A DNA stretch of 64,000 nt from Sclerodactyla briareus. Lineage: Eukaryota; Echinodermata; Holothuroidea; Dendrochirotida; Sclerodactylidae. Positions 1 to 11,898 of the stretch are shown here, piece by piece. The notes under the pieces were generated by a model that was given only the letters and a program-made list of their open reading frames with translations, did no database searches and was not told where the DNA came from. The first letter of the stretch is position 1. Each line of letters starts with the position of its first letter. The position numbers and the translations under genes are program-made. The stretch lies in contig JAODTK010005695.1 in assembly GCA_026419785.1 (NCBI GenBank), positions 62,001-126,000 of the forward strand. Reading direction: 5' to 3'.

Positions 1-744
1 TCGCGAAGTCCAGGTCAGAAACCCTGACACCCCTGAATGAGACCCCCACAGCCGGTACTATTCACAACCCTCTCCATAAGCCAGTCCCCCATTACTAACG
101 TTGAATGGTGTCGGAGCCAGATAGACACCCTGTCTAACACCCGTGGACAACGGAGACAAAGGCGGGGACTCGTCCGGCACAATTCAAGAACCTAACGTCC
201 AGAATGCAGAGAGGATATACAGGGTACAAGAATGGCTGAGTGGACACCCTGCTGCTCAACGAATCACGAAAGAGAGAACTCCTTACCACCCCAAGACGCG
301 CGCGAGGGCCTCAGACAGAAACAGAGACGGCCAAGTGCGATCCACAGTGCACTTCTTGGGAGTAGAACCCGACTGCTCAGGACGCTGATGCGCAAGCAGC
401 TTAGGACGGATCCTGTTCAGGATGTTCCTAGCAAAAAGACTTACACCAGGTAGTGGAGGAGTGTAACCCCTCTATAGTTAGTGCAGTCCCGAGGTATCAC
501 CCTTCCCTTCCCAGATTAGAAATATAAGTCCCCTTTTCCAGTCAGTTGGGATGACACCAGTGCTCCAAAACAGAGTAGTAGAGGCCATGCACACAACTCA
601 AACGCAGCCGGATCCGGGCCCAGATCATCTGGGGATGTCGGCCACAGACCCGGGAAGCTTTCCCCGACCCGATGACTCCAATGCCTCTCGGGTTTCCTCG
701 ATGGTTAGGCACTTCACAGCTAAAGCGAGGTTCGGCCACTAGGG
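1..744. other. No recognisable gene or repeat
   Basis: I see no gene here. The open frames are at most 81 codons, match no family I know, and overlap one another in several frames. The stretch is somewhat richer in GC than the rest of the left arm and holds no obvious tandem structure. Confidence 0.5.
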
Positions 745-962
745 TTGCAACATCCATATCGCCACGGCTATAGCAATGCCAGTTGTGTTCTTATACCTCA
801 CGGTCCCCATTTGTACACCTGGATGGAAAGAAGCAATTGGGATAAAGTACCTTGCTCAAGGGTGCTATGTGGACCCACAATCTCTGGGTTACGAGCTCGG
901 TTTTCAAGCTTCATTGCCTCAACCAATTAGGCCACCATGCACTACCCAATCAGCCCTCTATC
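745..962 (-). mobile_element. tRNA-derived SINE, reverse orientation
   Basis: Read on the minus strand, the right end starts with a tRNA-like head: a box-A-like TGGCCTAATTGG (complement of about 920-935) and a degenerate box B near 885-895. The body carries the text CACCTGGATGGAAAGAAGCA followed by AAAGTACCTTGCTCAAGGG (about 815-865). The element at 18930-19165 has the same text with small changes (CCTGGGTAGAGAGGAGCAAT, GTGCCTTGTTCAAGGGC), so both belong to one family. SINEs of this type are non-autonomous retroposons transcribed by RNA polymerase III. The ends are approximate. Confidence 0.6.
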
Positions 963-964
963 CA

Positions 965-1140
965 ACTATTCAATCATCCATCCAGTCATCTTTCCATCAA
1001 AACCAACTATCCATCCATCCATCCAACCATCACTTTTCCAACTAATCAACCATCCATCCAGTCCTCTGACCAGCTATCCAGCGAGTCATCTATCGATCCA
1101 CCCAACTATTCATTCAACCATCCATCCATCTATTCAAGCC
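965..1140. repeat. Degenerate (CATC)n microsatellite
   Basis: The tract is built from CATC/CAAC/CAGT tetramers (CCATCCATCC blocks near 1011-1025, 1051-1060 and 1121-1132) with many substitutions. It lies directly next to the SINE at 745-962, as 3' tails of old SINEs often do. The open frames across it read only Pro/Ser/Ile/His-rich low-complexity peptides and are not genes. Confidence 0.75.
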
Positions 1141-1174
1141 AAGAGTCATGTAGATATGACCGACCCCACACAAT

Positions 1175-1330
1175 CCCCTATAATACAAAGTCCATGTAAA
1201 ACATGTATCTGTACTTTGAAAACTTTGTACCAAAGAACTATAGGTTGGATCGGATCGGAAAACAACCTTTAAAATCGCTTACAAAATATCAAAGAATAAT
1301 CTCATTCATTTCTAGGTGGATACTTTTCCT
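1175..1330. repeat. Dispersed repeat, copy 1 (partner at 2995-3140)
   Basis: The text ACAAAGTCCATGTAAAACAT followed by a GGTTGGATCGGATCGGAAAA stretch recurs at 3018-3100 as ACAAAGTCCATCCAAAACAT and AGATGGATCTGAAGGAAAA. The match continues to AGAATAATCTCATTC versus AGAGAATCATTTTC. This is a diverged dispersed repeat of unknown class, possibly the 3' end of a retroposon. Confidence 0.5.
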
Positions 1331-1610
1331 CAGCTTCCTGCTATCATGGCCCAAAAAGCGCATCTACTGTAGTAGGGTCTATGAGGACCTTGCGATGCTC
1401 CCCCCGTTATGTCATAGTTTCTCAAATTTTCTCAAAGTCATTAATATCTCAACAAGGCAACATGTTAGAACCTCCAAACTTGGGGTGTGGGGTTTTGATA
1501 TGTCCTCTTCTGATTTGATTTGATTTTTTATTTTACCTAGAATCCTGGTCATATGACGTGTTGAGCGACCGTGCAATTACTGCCTCTCTGCTCGACATGC
1601 TCAATGTTAC

Positions 1611-1970
1611 GATTGGCAGGGGTGTAACCCAATCCCATCCTGCTCCCGGGACCGTCATTTTACATCCCCATCCGAAAGTACGATCAGTGAACTCCAGGAC
1701 GTCCGTCCACTTCCTCGGAACCCTAGGAGCGGATTCCGGTTCACGGGCCTGCTCACATCCACAGACGAGGCTTATGCAAAGATCCCTTAGCGAACCCCAG
1801 TAGCCCAGAAAAATCCACTGCAACCACAGCGGAACCACAAAGTGAAGACCCAGAACTCAGCCCATCGCACCTGCATGTACAGCCACCCGTCCGGTGCCTG
1901 CTGGAATTCGAACCCGGATAGTTTTGGTCTTAAAGTGTCACTGATACCACTCTACCATTCTTCCGCCTGT
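1611..1970 (-). mobile_element. tRNA-derived SINE, family B, copy 1
   Basis: On the minus strand the right end (1967 down to 1902) is tRNA-like: GGCGGAAGAATGGTAGAGTG, with a box A, then a good box B, GGGTTCGAATTCC, at 1903-1915. The body contains CCGTCATTTTACATCCCC, ACGATCAGTG, and CCACAAAGTGAAGAC followed by ATGTACAGCCACC. All recur in the same order at 29866-30250, so these are two copies of one long (about 360 bp) SINE. The tRNA resemblance marks a pol III promoter. It is not a tRNA gene, since no sound cloverleaf forms. Confidence 0.65.
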
Positions 1971-2340
1971 GCTAGTTTGAATCACATCTGTATACATGAC
2001 TATTGGCTTTGATGATGCTAGGGTTGGGTGTTGATGATGCTTGGGTGCTCACATACTTCATTCTTTAGTTTCATCGTGTGGGTGTTTTTTCGTTCCTTCT
2101 CTTCCTGATTGCAGTCCTGGCCGCGTGGTACTTCCTGTTTGGCAGCCTAGGCAGATCTTCATCTGTCAACCGCTGGACGACGTATCGTCAGTTTTTGATA
2201 CGGTGCGTCACAAGTCCGAGGGCCTCTTTATCTTAATCGGGAGGAATCCCGCCCTGCTTTATTGTAAAAGAATTTTGACTTAAGTTACAATGGTCCGTAA
2301 AAGCATTTTTTCATAAATTTATTGGGAACGTTAACGAAAG
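1971..2340. other. No recognisable gene
   Basis: An open frame at 2041-2283 (80 codons) reads through here but resembles nothing I know and has no splice context. A pair of short direct repeats, GTTGGGTGTTGATGATGCTT and its neighbour near 2010-2045, is the only structure seen. Confidence 0.4.
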
Positions 2341-2341
2341 A

Positions 2342-2354
2342 TAAAAAAAAAAAG

Positions 2355-2427
<73 letters not shown>
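2342..2427. repeat. Interrupted poly-A block
   Basis: About 85 bases of almost pure A, broken by single G (2354, 2387, 2415) and ending in AACAACG. On either strand it reads only poly-Lys or poly-Phe. It may be the A-tail of a retroposon on the + strand, since unit-like text precedes it. Its length and purity also make it a likely place for an assembly error. Confidence 0.85.
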
Positions 2428-2500
2428 CAACGTCTTTTGGAACTGTCCAAACCTGCTCAAAGTCGGTGAAAATGGGATTTTGTCCCTGTACAGATTGCTC

Positions 2501-2520
2501 CCCTCGTGATGTCACGAGGG
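2501..2520. repeat. 9 bp perfect inverted repeat
   Basis: CCCTCGTGATGTCACGAGGG is a 9+9 stem with a two-base centre. It contains TGATGTCA, one base from a CRE site. A true TGACGTCA lies at 2986-2993. The role is unknown; it may be an element end, as the surrounding 2.3-3.1 kb is repetitive. Confidence 0.5.
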
Positions 2521-2994
2521 ACCTTTATGCTAGATTGTCCAGACTGTTTGTATCCAAGATCATTGACTTATCACAACCCGCAATCAAGCACTAGCCCAAA
2601 GATTATGCTTGTTCTGAGTTTTTTTTCCCATCTTCTAAAGTAGCTACGGCGCTCTCTACAAAAAAAAGCACACTCACCGTCTGTTTTCTCATAAGCCAGT
2701 TTTGGGCTCATACCGTGGATGTAAGAATGCGCTCCTTTCTCCTTGTGGCTTGGTGGTGTCCGGTGAATTACTTTTGTAAATAAAAACAAAGGAACCGTTT
2801 GTTTTTTTAAATTCATTACAATTAATGTGAATTTAAAATACAATGGTCCTGTAAACATAACTTCTCTATCTGCTATTTTGGTTTCTTTTTTTCTTTTTCT
2901 GTTATTTGTGAAAACACAGAAAGATTCAGCCGATTTAGTGGTGTAAGGGGACAAGGTCTGCTTTTTTTTATGCAATGTGCCCCGTGACGTCATA

Positions 2995-3140
2995 TGCGAG
3001 TAACCTGTTACCCTGTGCAGTACAAAGTCCATCCAAAACATGTATTTTCTACCAACCTAGTGACCAAAACTAACAGATGGATCTGAAGGAAAACTTGAAA
3101 ACTTATTTGTTCACAGGATATGAGAGAATCATTTTCAATC
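2995..3140. repeat. Dispersed repeat, copy 2 (partner at 1175-1330)
   Basis: See the copy at 1175-1330. Here the downstream text can be read as NLKTYLFTGYERI, the kind of peptide found at the C-terminus of non-LTR reverse transcriptases, so a LINE 3' end is possible. That reading is short and weak. Confidence 0.4.
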
Positions 3141-4580
3141 AGTGTTCATGTCTACGGTGCGGATTGCGCGATCCGCGCACACAACATACAATCCACAGAA
3201 AAATAACTTATATGCGGGAAAGAGTCCCGCACTGGTTTCCACAACAAGAATAGCAAATTTGCACTGTTTTAAAAAGACCAGTCAGATCTTGGTACTTCAG
3301 CACAATTCTTGCCTACACCCTATCATGTGTCAGAACAATCGAGCACTGCAATGACATGGAGAAAACACTATGTTTGTTTTGTAGAAACCCACACATGTTC
3401 AACTTTCTTGACAATGATTATTTTAAACTGGTGCATGTACACCACCATGTGGAATGGGACCCAATTCACGGTAAAAATAACTTTAAAATCTGCAATGAAA
3501 TTATCATTATTTTGATTCTTGCTGCCGAAGGCAAAAGGAATCTATTGCGTCATGATGTTGTATGTGCGTGTGTGTGTGGTCTGTAACGACTGTCTTGTAA
3601 ACACGATGAGTGGAAGACGCAAGGTCCGATTGATTCATATTGGGTGGTAGAGCACCCTGGTCTGTAGAAATTCACGATTGCATAAAATGTGGATGCTACA
3701 TGATCAATGGTGAAGGTCACTTGGAAGCGCACAGAGACTGAAATGCCACCAAGTGATATAACTCAGCAATAGAGATATAGAATCTTCATTTGGGGCAGAG
3801 GCCATCTTCCGAGACTCCCCTGGAGAAAATATGAATCCTTCACCATGAAACATCACTGATATGAACTAATAATGAACATTAACAAAAATGAGAATGGAAA
3901 TAGAGTTAAATATCAGTTGAATCCTCACTAGGTATGTGTGTTTCACCAAATATCAGGGAAATCAAATAGCCTTTTGGCTCTCGTTGTTTTCTATTTATTC
4001 ACACCATATTATTTTGCCTGGGAAAGAACATTCATATGGGCCAGGAAAATGTTCTGTGAAGAATTTGCCCAGTCAACGACAGGTAATGTAGTATGGGATG
4101 GACTTCACCCAGCAGAGACGGTAGGCATGGGGTGACATTAATCCCCATGTAAGCACTGCCTATCCAGTGTAAATGTGTAGCAATAGTTGCAATGCAGTCG
4201 GTGATTGCAGAGAGTGAGTACAGGAAGGAGAGTGGGCAAGAGGAGGCTGTAAACCCTTAGCAAAACAAAATCTTCAATTGTTAAAAACTGGCATGGTCTG
4301 CTGATCTGCATGGTACAAAGATTTAAACTTATCTATGTTCGAGACCCCCCCTCCTAGATTTCAAAATCCACGCTTAGAATAAACACTGATTCAAATTTAT
4401 TCAGAAATAGAGTCTATGGTGGCGGCGGAGACGGCCGGTTCAGCACACCCCCAAAAACCATAATATCCCGGACACTTGCAGTGTTGCGGGGTATAAAATC
4501 TAAACGAAAGGCCTATCTTATTTCTAAGTGAAGTGAATGACATTGTGAAAGTTGGGGAAGAATCCTCTCACAAATAAACA
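3141..4580. other. No recognisable gene; one repeat fragment
   Basis: A fragment of the GTAAACACGAT repeat family described at 17793-18470 begins after the TG-rich stretch near 3565-3580 (CTTGTAAACACGATGAGTGG, then GTCCGATTGATTC). A near-palindrome, GCGGATTGCGCGATCCGC, lies at about 3161-3178. The rest shows short unrelated open frames only. Confidence 0.4.
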
Positions 4581-4584
4581 TTAT

Positions 4585-4760
4585 ATTAGAGTATGTCTCA
4601 GGGCATACTTTAAGTCTGGAAGAATCACTTATTTGATGGTACTGAATCAAAGTGGGTATGCTTCTGTCTACGAGTGGAATAGGCTTCCTTGTGATGTGCG
4701 TTCGACTTTAAAGGGGATGTTTGCAAAAGTCTCTTATTATTCTGTTTTGTGACACACTGG
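4585..4760 (+). pseudogene. Non-LTR retrotransposon C-terminal remnant (L2/CR1/RTE-like)
   Basis: The + frame reads YASVYEWNRLPCDVRST and then ends with KVSYYSVL. An aromatic residue followed by WN(R/S)LP, then a poorly conserved tail of about 25 residues, is the usual C-terminal end of the reverse-transcriptase protein in CR1/L2/RTE-type LINEs. The catalytic part is not present upstream; the 3' end alone survives, as in 5'-truncated insertions. Class is uncertain because only the tail is left. Confidence 0.5.
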
Positions 4761-7700
4761 GTACCTCTGTTGACATCCTTCTAAATGTCTATTGTATATT
4801 ATCTCTTGTCAAATCACTCTTTCTTCAATCTTGCAGATTAAGAAACTTCATAATAGATGTTCAGGAGACAGTTGAACAGCACGGATATTCCACAACATCA
4901 AAACTTCGCAAATTCTGGTGATGAGTGTTTCACTCTCTGACAAAGCTCTTTTCCAGATTATGCTCTCAGTCAGTTCGGAGGAAGAAATTCGGATTGGCAT
5001 CCAAGGGAACAGAGCCAGTTCGCTCGCAAGCCCGTTGTGTTAATATTACGGAGTTACGAGAAAATGTCAAATTATTGCGAAATGAACTTACCTTTACCCA
5101 CTAAGTTTGCAGTACACCCACCTCCGAGCCTCAGGGATCTGGCATATTCTTGTCGCTTGGTGCCGGCAACTCCGTCATTCCGTTCATGCAGCCTTCACGT
5201 AAGCGTCGCAGAGAAAGGATCGAAAGAGCGACTTTTACTTTTGGGGAACGTTTTTTGGCGGACTTTTCGGTAGTATAGGTGTTAGAAGGGTTCTTTTTGA
5301 CTATTGTGAGACTTTTCGGAGCGATAGTGACTCGTAGAGTGACAAAATAGTCCGACTTTTGGTTTGGTTTTTTCAGAGCTCGTACTTATTTAGCCTATCC
5401 ACATAGCCTCAACAGTTCGAGAATAGGAGTCCATATACTTGGGTTTTGGGTAGAGACCTTTATTGACTGACCAACGGAGGATTAGGGATCCGTTGTCCCC
5501 AGCGGGACCTGCCGGAGAACGAGGCAGGTGATGGCCACGGAGGATTAAGGTAGCCTTAAACTGACTGAATTTGACAAATAATGACTACGAATTCATTTGA
5601 TAAATTACCATGCAAATGATTAGGCCCTCAACAAAGTGTGCCCGCCCTCCCAGCTAACCATACACCAGCAGCTAAAAAGACTATCCCATTATATATGGCA
5701 GGTAAACAAAACACTGCTTTCGCATTGAAGACTCCATATGGAGTTCAACGTGTGATTTCATATATTCTTCAGTGATTGCAGGGATGCATGGCCCACCTTA
5801 CTGCAGCATTGCCAGTATACAGCTGGATGTACAGCCAGTGCACTGCCATATTGGCCAATCGCATTGAATTCGTACAGAGCTAGTGACACGCCAGTCTTTT
5901 CCACTCACCTGATTGCAGTGGGGTTTTTGCATTGATTTTGCATCGCCGCTGAATTGTTCGAGCGATCTTCGATTCACGTTGAGTGTTGCTGCAGTACAGT
6001 AGGCCTACATATAATTTCATGAATGAATGGACTTGGTCCACGGGACAGTCGATACAACAGTTATAAGTAACACCTGTAGCAAAGGTCCCATCACGTTTAA
6101 AAACGCATTTTGCATCCATCTTTTCGGCGATGATTGTCTGAGCCCTGTACAAATACTTGAGGCTATGTTTGTAGATATAATACCAGTATTTGCTTAAAAG
6201 AATATAAATAGGAGGCACAATCAGTCCTCTCTCTTTCGGTAATGTTGCCATATAGGCCTGTATATTTCCTGTGATGAAGGTGTTGAATATCATTGTTCAT
6301 TTTAAGTTGATTGGGTACAGGAATGGGGCACACAAAGGATGAAAATTATAAAATATGATGCAGTACACTTCAGAGTAAAAGTTAGTAGGTACAGAAATGA
6401 TTTTGTGTGTATAAACAGATTGGTCATATGGGGTATAGGGAAAATGTCAGATGAAAAGAGACAGTTGATGGAAGATCAGTTCAGAAATTAATCTATTTGA
6501 TATATGTCGGTGGATATAATACACGCCATTGCTTTGCATATTGCATCAAAGTAGGCATACCCGAGAAAGAAGGCCTGAACAGGGAAACCCCCCTATCTCA
6601 ACTCCACTGTCATGTGCAAGCGGACGTTATGTCGCCCACGAGAAGATTTGCCTGTTGTCAGGAGGACATTGTCGCCGTGGACAGCTGACTTTGAGCCCAT
6701 AATACACCCGTCTACATCAAAAATTTCGCAGACTCATCTATATACTTCTAGAGGAACACGTTTAAACATGAGGTTATATCGAATCATCGGAGTAATGGAG
6801 CATGTTTGCACGATAAGTTTTCAAAATGGCAGACATAGTTACTGGTGCAGATTTGAAGAAATTTTTGAGGACACTGCGAGTGAATTTTCGAGTGTTTTTT
6901 TTCTTCGGATGAGGGGCGGAATCAGAAGGCAATGATCTAATGTAACCATTGCCCCAGTTACGCGATGATGAGGTTCCATTGGCCTCAATTAATGGGAAAT
7001 ATGGCCGCGGGCAATGCAAGATCCGACGAACCAAATGGCGATCAAAATAGACTGGGAGGTAATGCTTATATAGAAGTCAGTGGCTAAGGATTTGATCATC
7101 AACTGGCCCCACTTCTAAAACCATATTTTTTTTAATCATTCTGAGTTCACATACCACAACGTATCACGACATATAGTTATCCATCAAAAGGAATGATGAT
7201 AAAATAACTCAACCACAAGCATACAGTGTACAGAATTAGCATGATAAGGGTTTAGTTCGGCATATCATTTAGGCTGATTTGGAACTTCACCGAGTAGCGG
7301 CAAATGGCAATGCTGGTGACATCATGTAGGAGCTGGATTGGAGGATTCTGGGTTTAGTCAGGAAGGGTCAATTGGCTAGAATAGGGTGAAGGTGCGGGTA
7401 TAAGGTCGTATGGAGGTCAGGATTATGAGTAAGAGTCCTCTCGGTAGGGGCAGGGGTGGAGTGGGGTTGATGGATGTGTTAATTCGCTATCAGGTTATGG
7501 AACCCATAGTGTTTTGGTTGTGTGGGTTGAGTGATTGCATTAGGGGCGGGGTGGTGCTATATTTTTGTCTCGCCTGAATGAAATGCACAGGAGGACTTAT
7601 TGGTCACTATGGGGCGTGTGTGCGTATTGTGTGTCCCACTTTCTTCTCGTTAGCAGGATTTCCACAACCGTGGAGGCGCCGTTATGATCAAAATTTTGTG

Positions 7701-7900
7701 TGTATCACTGGGTTGGGTGTACCCAATCTGATTAGATTTTGCGCACGTCATTAAGTGGGTCATTTTTCTTATTTTATATGTATTTATTGTTGAGCTCGTT
7801 AGCAAGATTAGCAGAACCTATGTGCTACGTTGATGTAGTTTGGCATGTTAGGACCTGGATGACAGTAGATGGAATGATTAGATTTTCAGCAGAGCCTGAA
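4761..7900. other. Intergenic, no gene recognised
   Basis: The longest open frame is 137 codons on the minus strand (6293 to 5880). It contains several Cys and reads like protein in places (AKCVFKRDGTFATGV), but it has no domain I know, no clear splice context, and a length chance allows for in this window. From 7330 to 7560 the + strand is G-rich (GGTAGGGGCAGGGGTGGAG). Nothing else stands out. Confidence 0.4.
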
Positions 7901-7914
7901 ATATGCTAATAAGT

Positions 7915-8600
7915 GGTGTATTGCATAATTTATGCGAATTTTCCGAGTTTGTTAGATTTTCCACATTTCACTAAACTTGGTGGTTATGGTGTACCTTTAA
8001 TCCCAAATAAATTTAACACAAAAAGTGCAGTCGGGGTCCCTGGAGTATTTAATGTGTCTAATTTTCATATTTTAATGCATTTGTTAAAGTTTGTTGGTTT
8101 TCCAACAAAACTTGGTAATGTGATCCACCTTTGATCCAGATCATTTTGAAGTCCATCTGGGGTCAGTAGAGGTCATTGTATGTGTTCAATTTGCTAATAT
8201 ATTTCCAATTCCTCCAACTTAGTAAGAGTTTCGCAAACTCAGTTAGGTATGGTCCGTTAACTCTTTTCTGCATCTGATGTGTTTGATGTTCAGGCATTTG
8301 AATTTCATCATATAATGCTTCTGTTAGAATAAAGCACTGAGGAACAAGTAAACCATAGCCCTTTGACAATTTTCTTACTGCTGTTACAAAGCTCTTGTAT
8401 GTGCCTATTTGCATATAATTGCAATTTCAACTTGTAAGACTTTTCGCCAAACTCCGTAGGTTTGGTCCGTCACATTTCCTGAAGCTGATGTGTTTGATGT
8501 TCATGAATTTGATTGAATCCCATCATATATAGCTATGGTTAACATAAAATCACGCGAGGAACGAAACCATAGCTCCTGTGACCATTTGTTCTGTTATAAG
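7915..8600. repeat. Tandem-duplicated repeat unit, ~215 bp period
   Basis: A block at about 8225-8375 recurs at about 8441-8588. Both hold CAAACTC followed by GGTTTGGTCCGT (or close variants), TGATGTGTTTGATGTTCA, TTCATCATATA, GAGGAAC and ACCATAGC in the same order. A more diverged unit with CACTAAACTTGGTGG lies at 7965. The GGTCAGTAGAGGTCATTG text at 8161 links it in style to the blocks at 17.8, 21.6, 34.3 and 46.1 kb. There is no coding content. Confidence 0.65.
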
Positions 8601-9172
8601 CTGCCCACCAGCAAAAACCTCTCTAACCCACCAATTTGATAGGTTATTAGACATTCAAAAAATGTAAAACATTTTTTTCCCTCTCTTCTGCCTGGGGACT
8701 GGGGACAATTGGAGGTTTCCTAAAGATATATTTCGAAACAAATCCTTGAACTCTGCATGGGGATAGTTGTTGTGGTGTGGGGAGCCCCGGCTGCTAAGTG
8801 GATTTAGAACCTTTCAATTTGGATTTTGAGCGAAAAGGTGAGTTGACTGAGTGATAAATTTGTTCAAATGTGGGTCATTTATGGAGAGAAGAGTGGGGGT
8901 CATGCAGAAAAAAAAGCAATTAAGGGACTTCTGTAATTAGTCAAACTTCATTGGGCATTTTATTTAAGGAATTTTTATGTGTTATATGTGTTAATATGTA
9001 TGTTTCGTTTGACATGATGATCGTCTGCATGAACTAGTTGTTTGTGATAGTTTGTGTAGTGTAGAATAAAACTAGGCTCGGCAACCGGCAATACATTTTT
9101 GGACGGACGCCTTGTTAATGTCATGGTGGATCTGGTCCCTCCCCCCCCCCCAATTGGGTTCATTTCAGGTTT
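8601..9172. other. No recognisable gene
   Basis: Non-repetitive, AT-leaning sequence with a short poly-C run (9140-9150). No exon-like segment or family match was seen. Confidence 0.4.
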
Positions 9173-9230
9173 GTTATTAGTATTATTATTATTTATTATT
9201 TATTATATTAATATTATTATTACTTATTGA
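9173..9230. repeat. (ATT)n microsatellite
   Basis: A run of TATTATTATTATTTATTATT with small interruptions over about 58 bases. Confidence 0.85.
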
Positions 9231-11898
9231 CACTTATGAACGCAGAATCAAAAATATCCAATGCCGCTGAACAAAACATCTAACAGATATTCACTAAAAG
9301 CCTGATTGAAAGAACAGTCTTACCCTGGATTATAAATTCTGGAGGGGGTCTCACTTCTGCGAGTTTCTAGTGGAGAGAATTCCAACCGTAGGCACACATT
9401 ATTCCAACGCCTTTGCCCCTGCTCCACCTACACCTAGGGATTGAAGCAAATTTGCAGAAGTTGACCTTAGTGGGACAATAACGAGAAATCTTTCCCCAGT
9501 AGGATGGAGCGTTCCTGACAGGACTTTGTGTACAAGGCATTCTTTTGAACAAGATCTGTACCTGACAGGTAATCAGTGCCATTGAAGTCTGAATGCATTC
9601 AGTTCATACAGGCTATTTTATTGTAACGCGCCACCACCAGAAACAAAGTTGATGGTGATCACATCAGTTAGCATGTATTGTCCACCAGTTCATGAGACTG
9701 ATGGTTAGCCGAAGTATTTAAGAGAGGATATATCAGATTTTTTTTTTTTCATCTCGAGGTCGACCGGTGACATTGTGAAAGATGCCCACTCAGTTATGAT
9801 CTTGTGTCCATAATAATTCTCTTCACCCTCCCTCATTCTGAAATGCACAAAACATATCACAAACAGCATGATCAGGAGGCCATCTGGCCAAAATATTGTA
9901 ACTGACCTTTGGGCAGAACATGACGACAGTGTTTAGTGAGGCCCGCCACTTCTGAGGCCAAGGTCGTGGCCGAGGCCACTACCTTCGAGGGCTGCGGCCA
10001 TGGCATCTGTTTTCCGAGGCCGAGCTGCCATTCAATGGCCCGCGATAGTTGATTTTCCTATTGTAGTAGACTTTCGGCAGACTGCTAGCATGTTACTGCT
10101 GACTGGTGGATGGCCCATTCCGGGGATGGTCGCGCTGCGACCCATGGATGGCTGACTTCATGCTTCACTCCTCTCCCTTATTCTTCCTCCCACATGGCGT
10201 GTAAACAACAAAGTTTTTTATGATGCTTGCATGTTAGGAAAATAGCAGTTTGATTCGATCGTGAACTTGCGGTAAGTAGTATAGTTCCCTTTTCTATTCA
10301 TTTGTTAGGTTGACCATGCGTGGGTTTTTTGTTTGTTTTTTTGTTGGCAGGGTGTACTTGCCTTTTGCCTGTGGTGTATACAGTATGGAAGCCTACTAGC
10401 AACTACTGGGACTGACAGAATATTCCAGTGAAGGATGGCCACCATATCATTTGGCCTAAAACTAGCTACTAATCATATAATTGACTTGAATAATTCCTTC
10501 CCCTGGCTTCTTCATAGCGATCCTCCTCATTGGTGACTATTGGATTTCTTGATTCAATTATGTCAGTGTAGCCATGCAGAGAGAGGTGTGTCTGTGTATG
10601 TGACACCTGGCATAAAGCAGCCTGACGCGGCCATTGTTGTGGTGCGTTCCTAATAATGAGTACATCATCCCCATTGCTCTCGGATCAGTTTAAATGTCCA
10701 CAAATATATAGCTTCCTCAGGGATGAAATTCCCCTATTTTCCTCATCCATATATCGGAGCCTCCGGGGGCTCCATCTGTGGTGCTGAAGGGAGCCTTTTG
10801 GCTTCCTGGTCCAGGTTTGGATTTGGAGACAACTGGGAACCCAAGTCCTGGAGGTGACTGGATAAAAACTAGCAATATAGGCTGAGGGGTGCTATGAGTT
10901 GTTGTGATCGTAGGTGTCAATCTTCCTGTCTATATATCTGTCCATCTCTACCTCCACAGTGCTCAATGAATCATGAAGAACTTTGTGAGGTGTTTTCATG
11001 TGTAAGCAGTGTACGCCATGACTGTACTTGTGTAGGCAGCAGGCGCTGCCATGACAATTTTTATTTTGATTGAATGATCGATCTATCCATTGTTTATCTT
11101 GTGTATTCAACAGTTGGCCTATCTGCAGTAGTTATTGTGTTGGCCTCGGCCTATATCTCGGGCTTGTATCTGTTCATTATTCCCACATTTGATCTCCATT
11201 TAATAACACTAGAGTCTTCTACAATGTATTTACTGTGGGCTAGCCTATCCCCTGTTTCAGCGGGTCCGCTGTCTTATTCCAATATGATGCATCGGGATTG
11301 GCCCGGACAACTAGATGGAGGGTGTATGCAAGAAGAGGGATTTCTTGTCCTCATTAAATTTCACCCTGACTATGATTAGAGTGGGTGAACCCCACTAGTA
11401 CAAAGAGCAACTCAGGAGTGAATCAGCTTGGTAAATTAATTATTATTGGCATCATCATACCAGGTTAAGGGTGAGGACTACAATTTTGGACAAAATTCTT
11501 TGGAACAATCCACTCATGATCTAAAGTGATGGTAGAACCCCCCTTTACTCCCACAACAAGGTGGATCTGAGGCCCCAGCACTGTTGTATTCAACATTCAT
11601 GGTCGTATTCAAATTGTAAGGGAGGGGGGGGAGGGAAGGGGGGCATAGATCCCTATTTCTAGTGCCTGAGTCCGGTATGGCAGCAAGTGTACAATAATTT
11701 TGTCCGAGAGTGTTAGTTTGGGTTGACATTGTAGGTACAGTATTAGTATAAATCATTGAGCAAAAACTCCCTATATCTTCTAATCACATTGCTCGTCCTC
11801 TATAGTGTATTGTGTTAGAAACTCTGAACTCTGAACGCATGTATGCACTTATAGGTTGAATTTCAGAATTTTGTCACTAATGCTCAAACTCTTCTAAA
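9231..11898. other. Intergenic, no secure gene
   Basis: The + frame at 11074-11379 (101 codons) contains a hydrophobic stretch, VGLSAVVIVLASAYISGLYL, directly after a plausible acceptor (TTCAACAG at 11105-11112). A T-rich intron can give such a stretch by chance, and it does not resemble a prominin membrane segment, so I do not call it. A GC-rich patch at 9945-10030 repeats GAGGCC/GGCCGAGG. A strong donor-like GCGGTAAGTAG lies at 10268-10278 without a clear exon before it. Confidence 0.4.

Noticed and set aside
1902..1967. Possible tRNA gene on the minus strand
   Set aside because: Box A and box B are present but the arms do not pair into a cloverleaf, and the sequence continues into a repeated SINE body.
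2571..3041. 156-codon open frame on the minus strand
   Set aside because: Longest frame in the window but within chance expectation for 64 kb; basic, low-information residues, no domain, and it overlaps a dispersed repeat.
5150..5204. Exon-like stretch ending in CAC/GTAAGC
   Set aside because: Two frames are open through it and neither resembles a known protein; no partner exon was found.
5880..6293. 137-codon minus-strand open frame with several Cys
   Set aside because: No known motif, no splice or promoter context, and length attainable by chance.
11074..11379. Frame with a membrane-like hydrophobic stretch, considered as a prominin membrane exon
   Set aside because: The residues after the stretch do not match any prominin loop, no donor is paired with the acceptor, and T-rich intron sequence gives such stretches easily.
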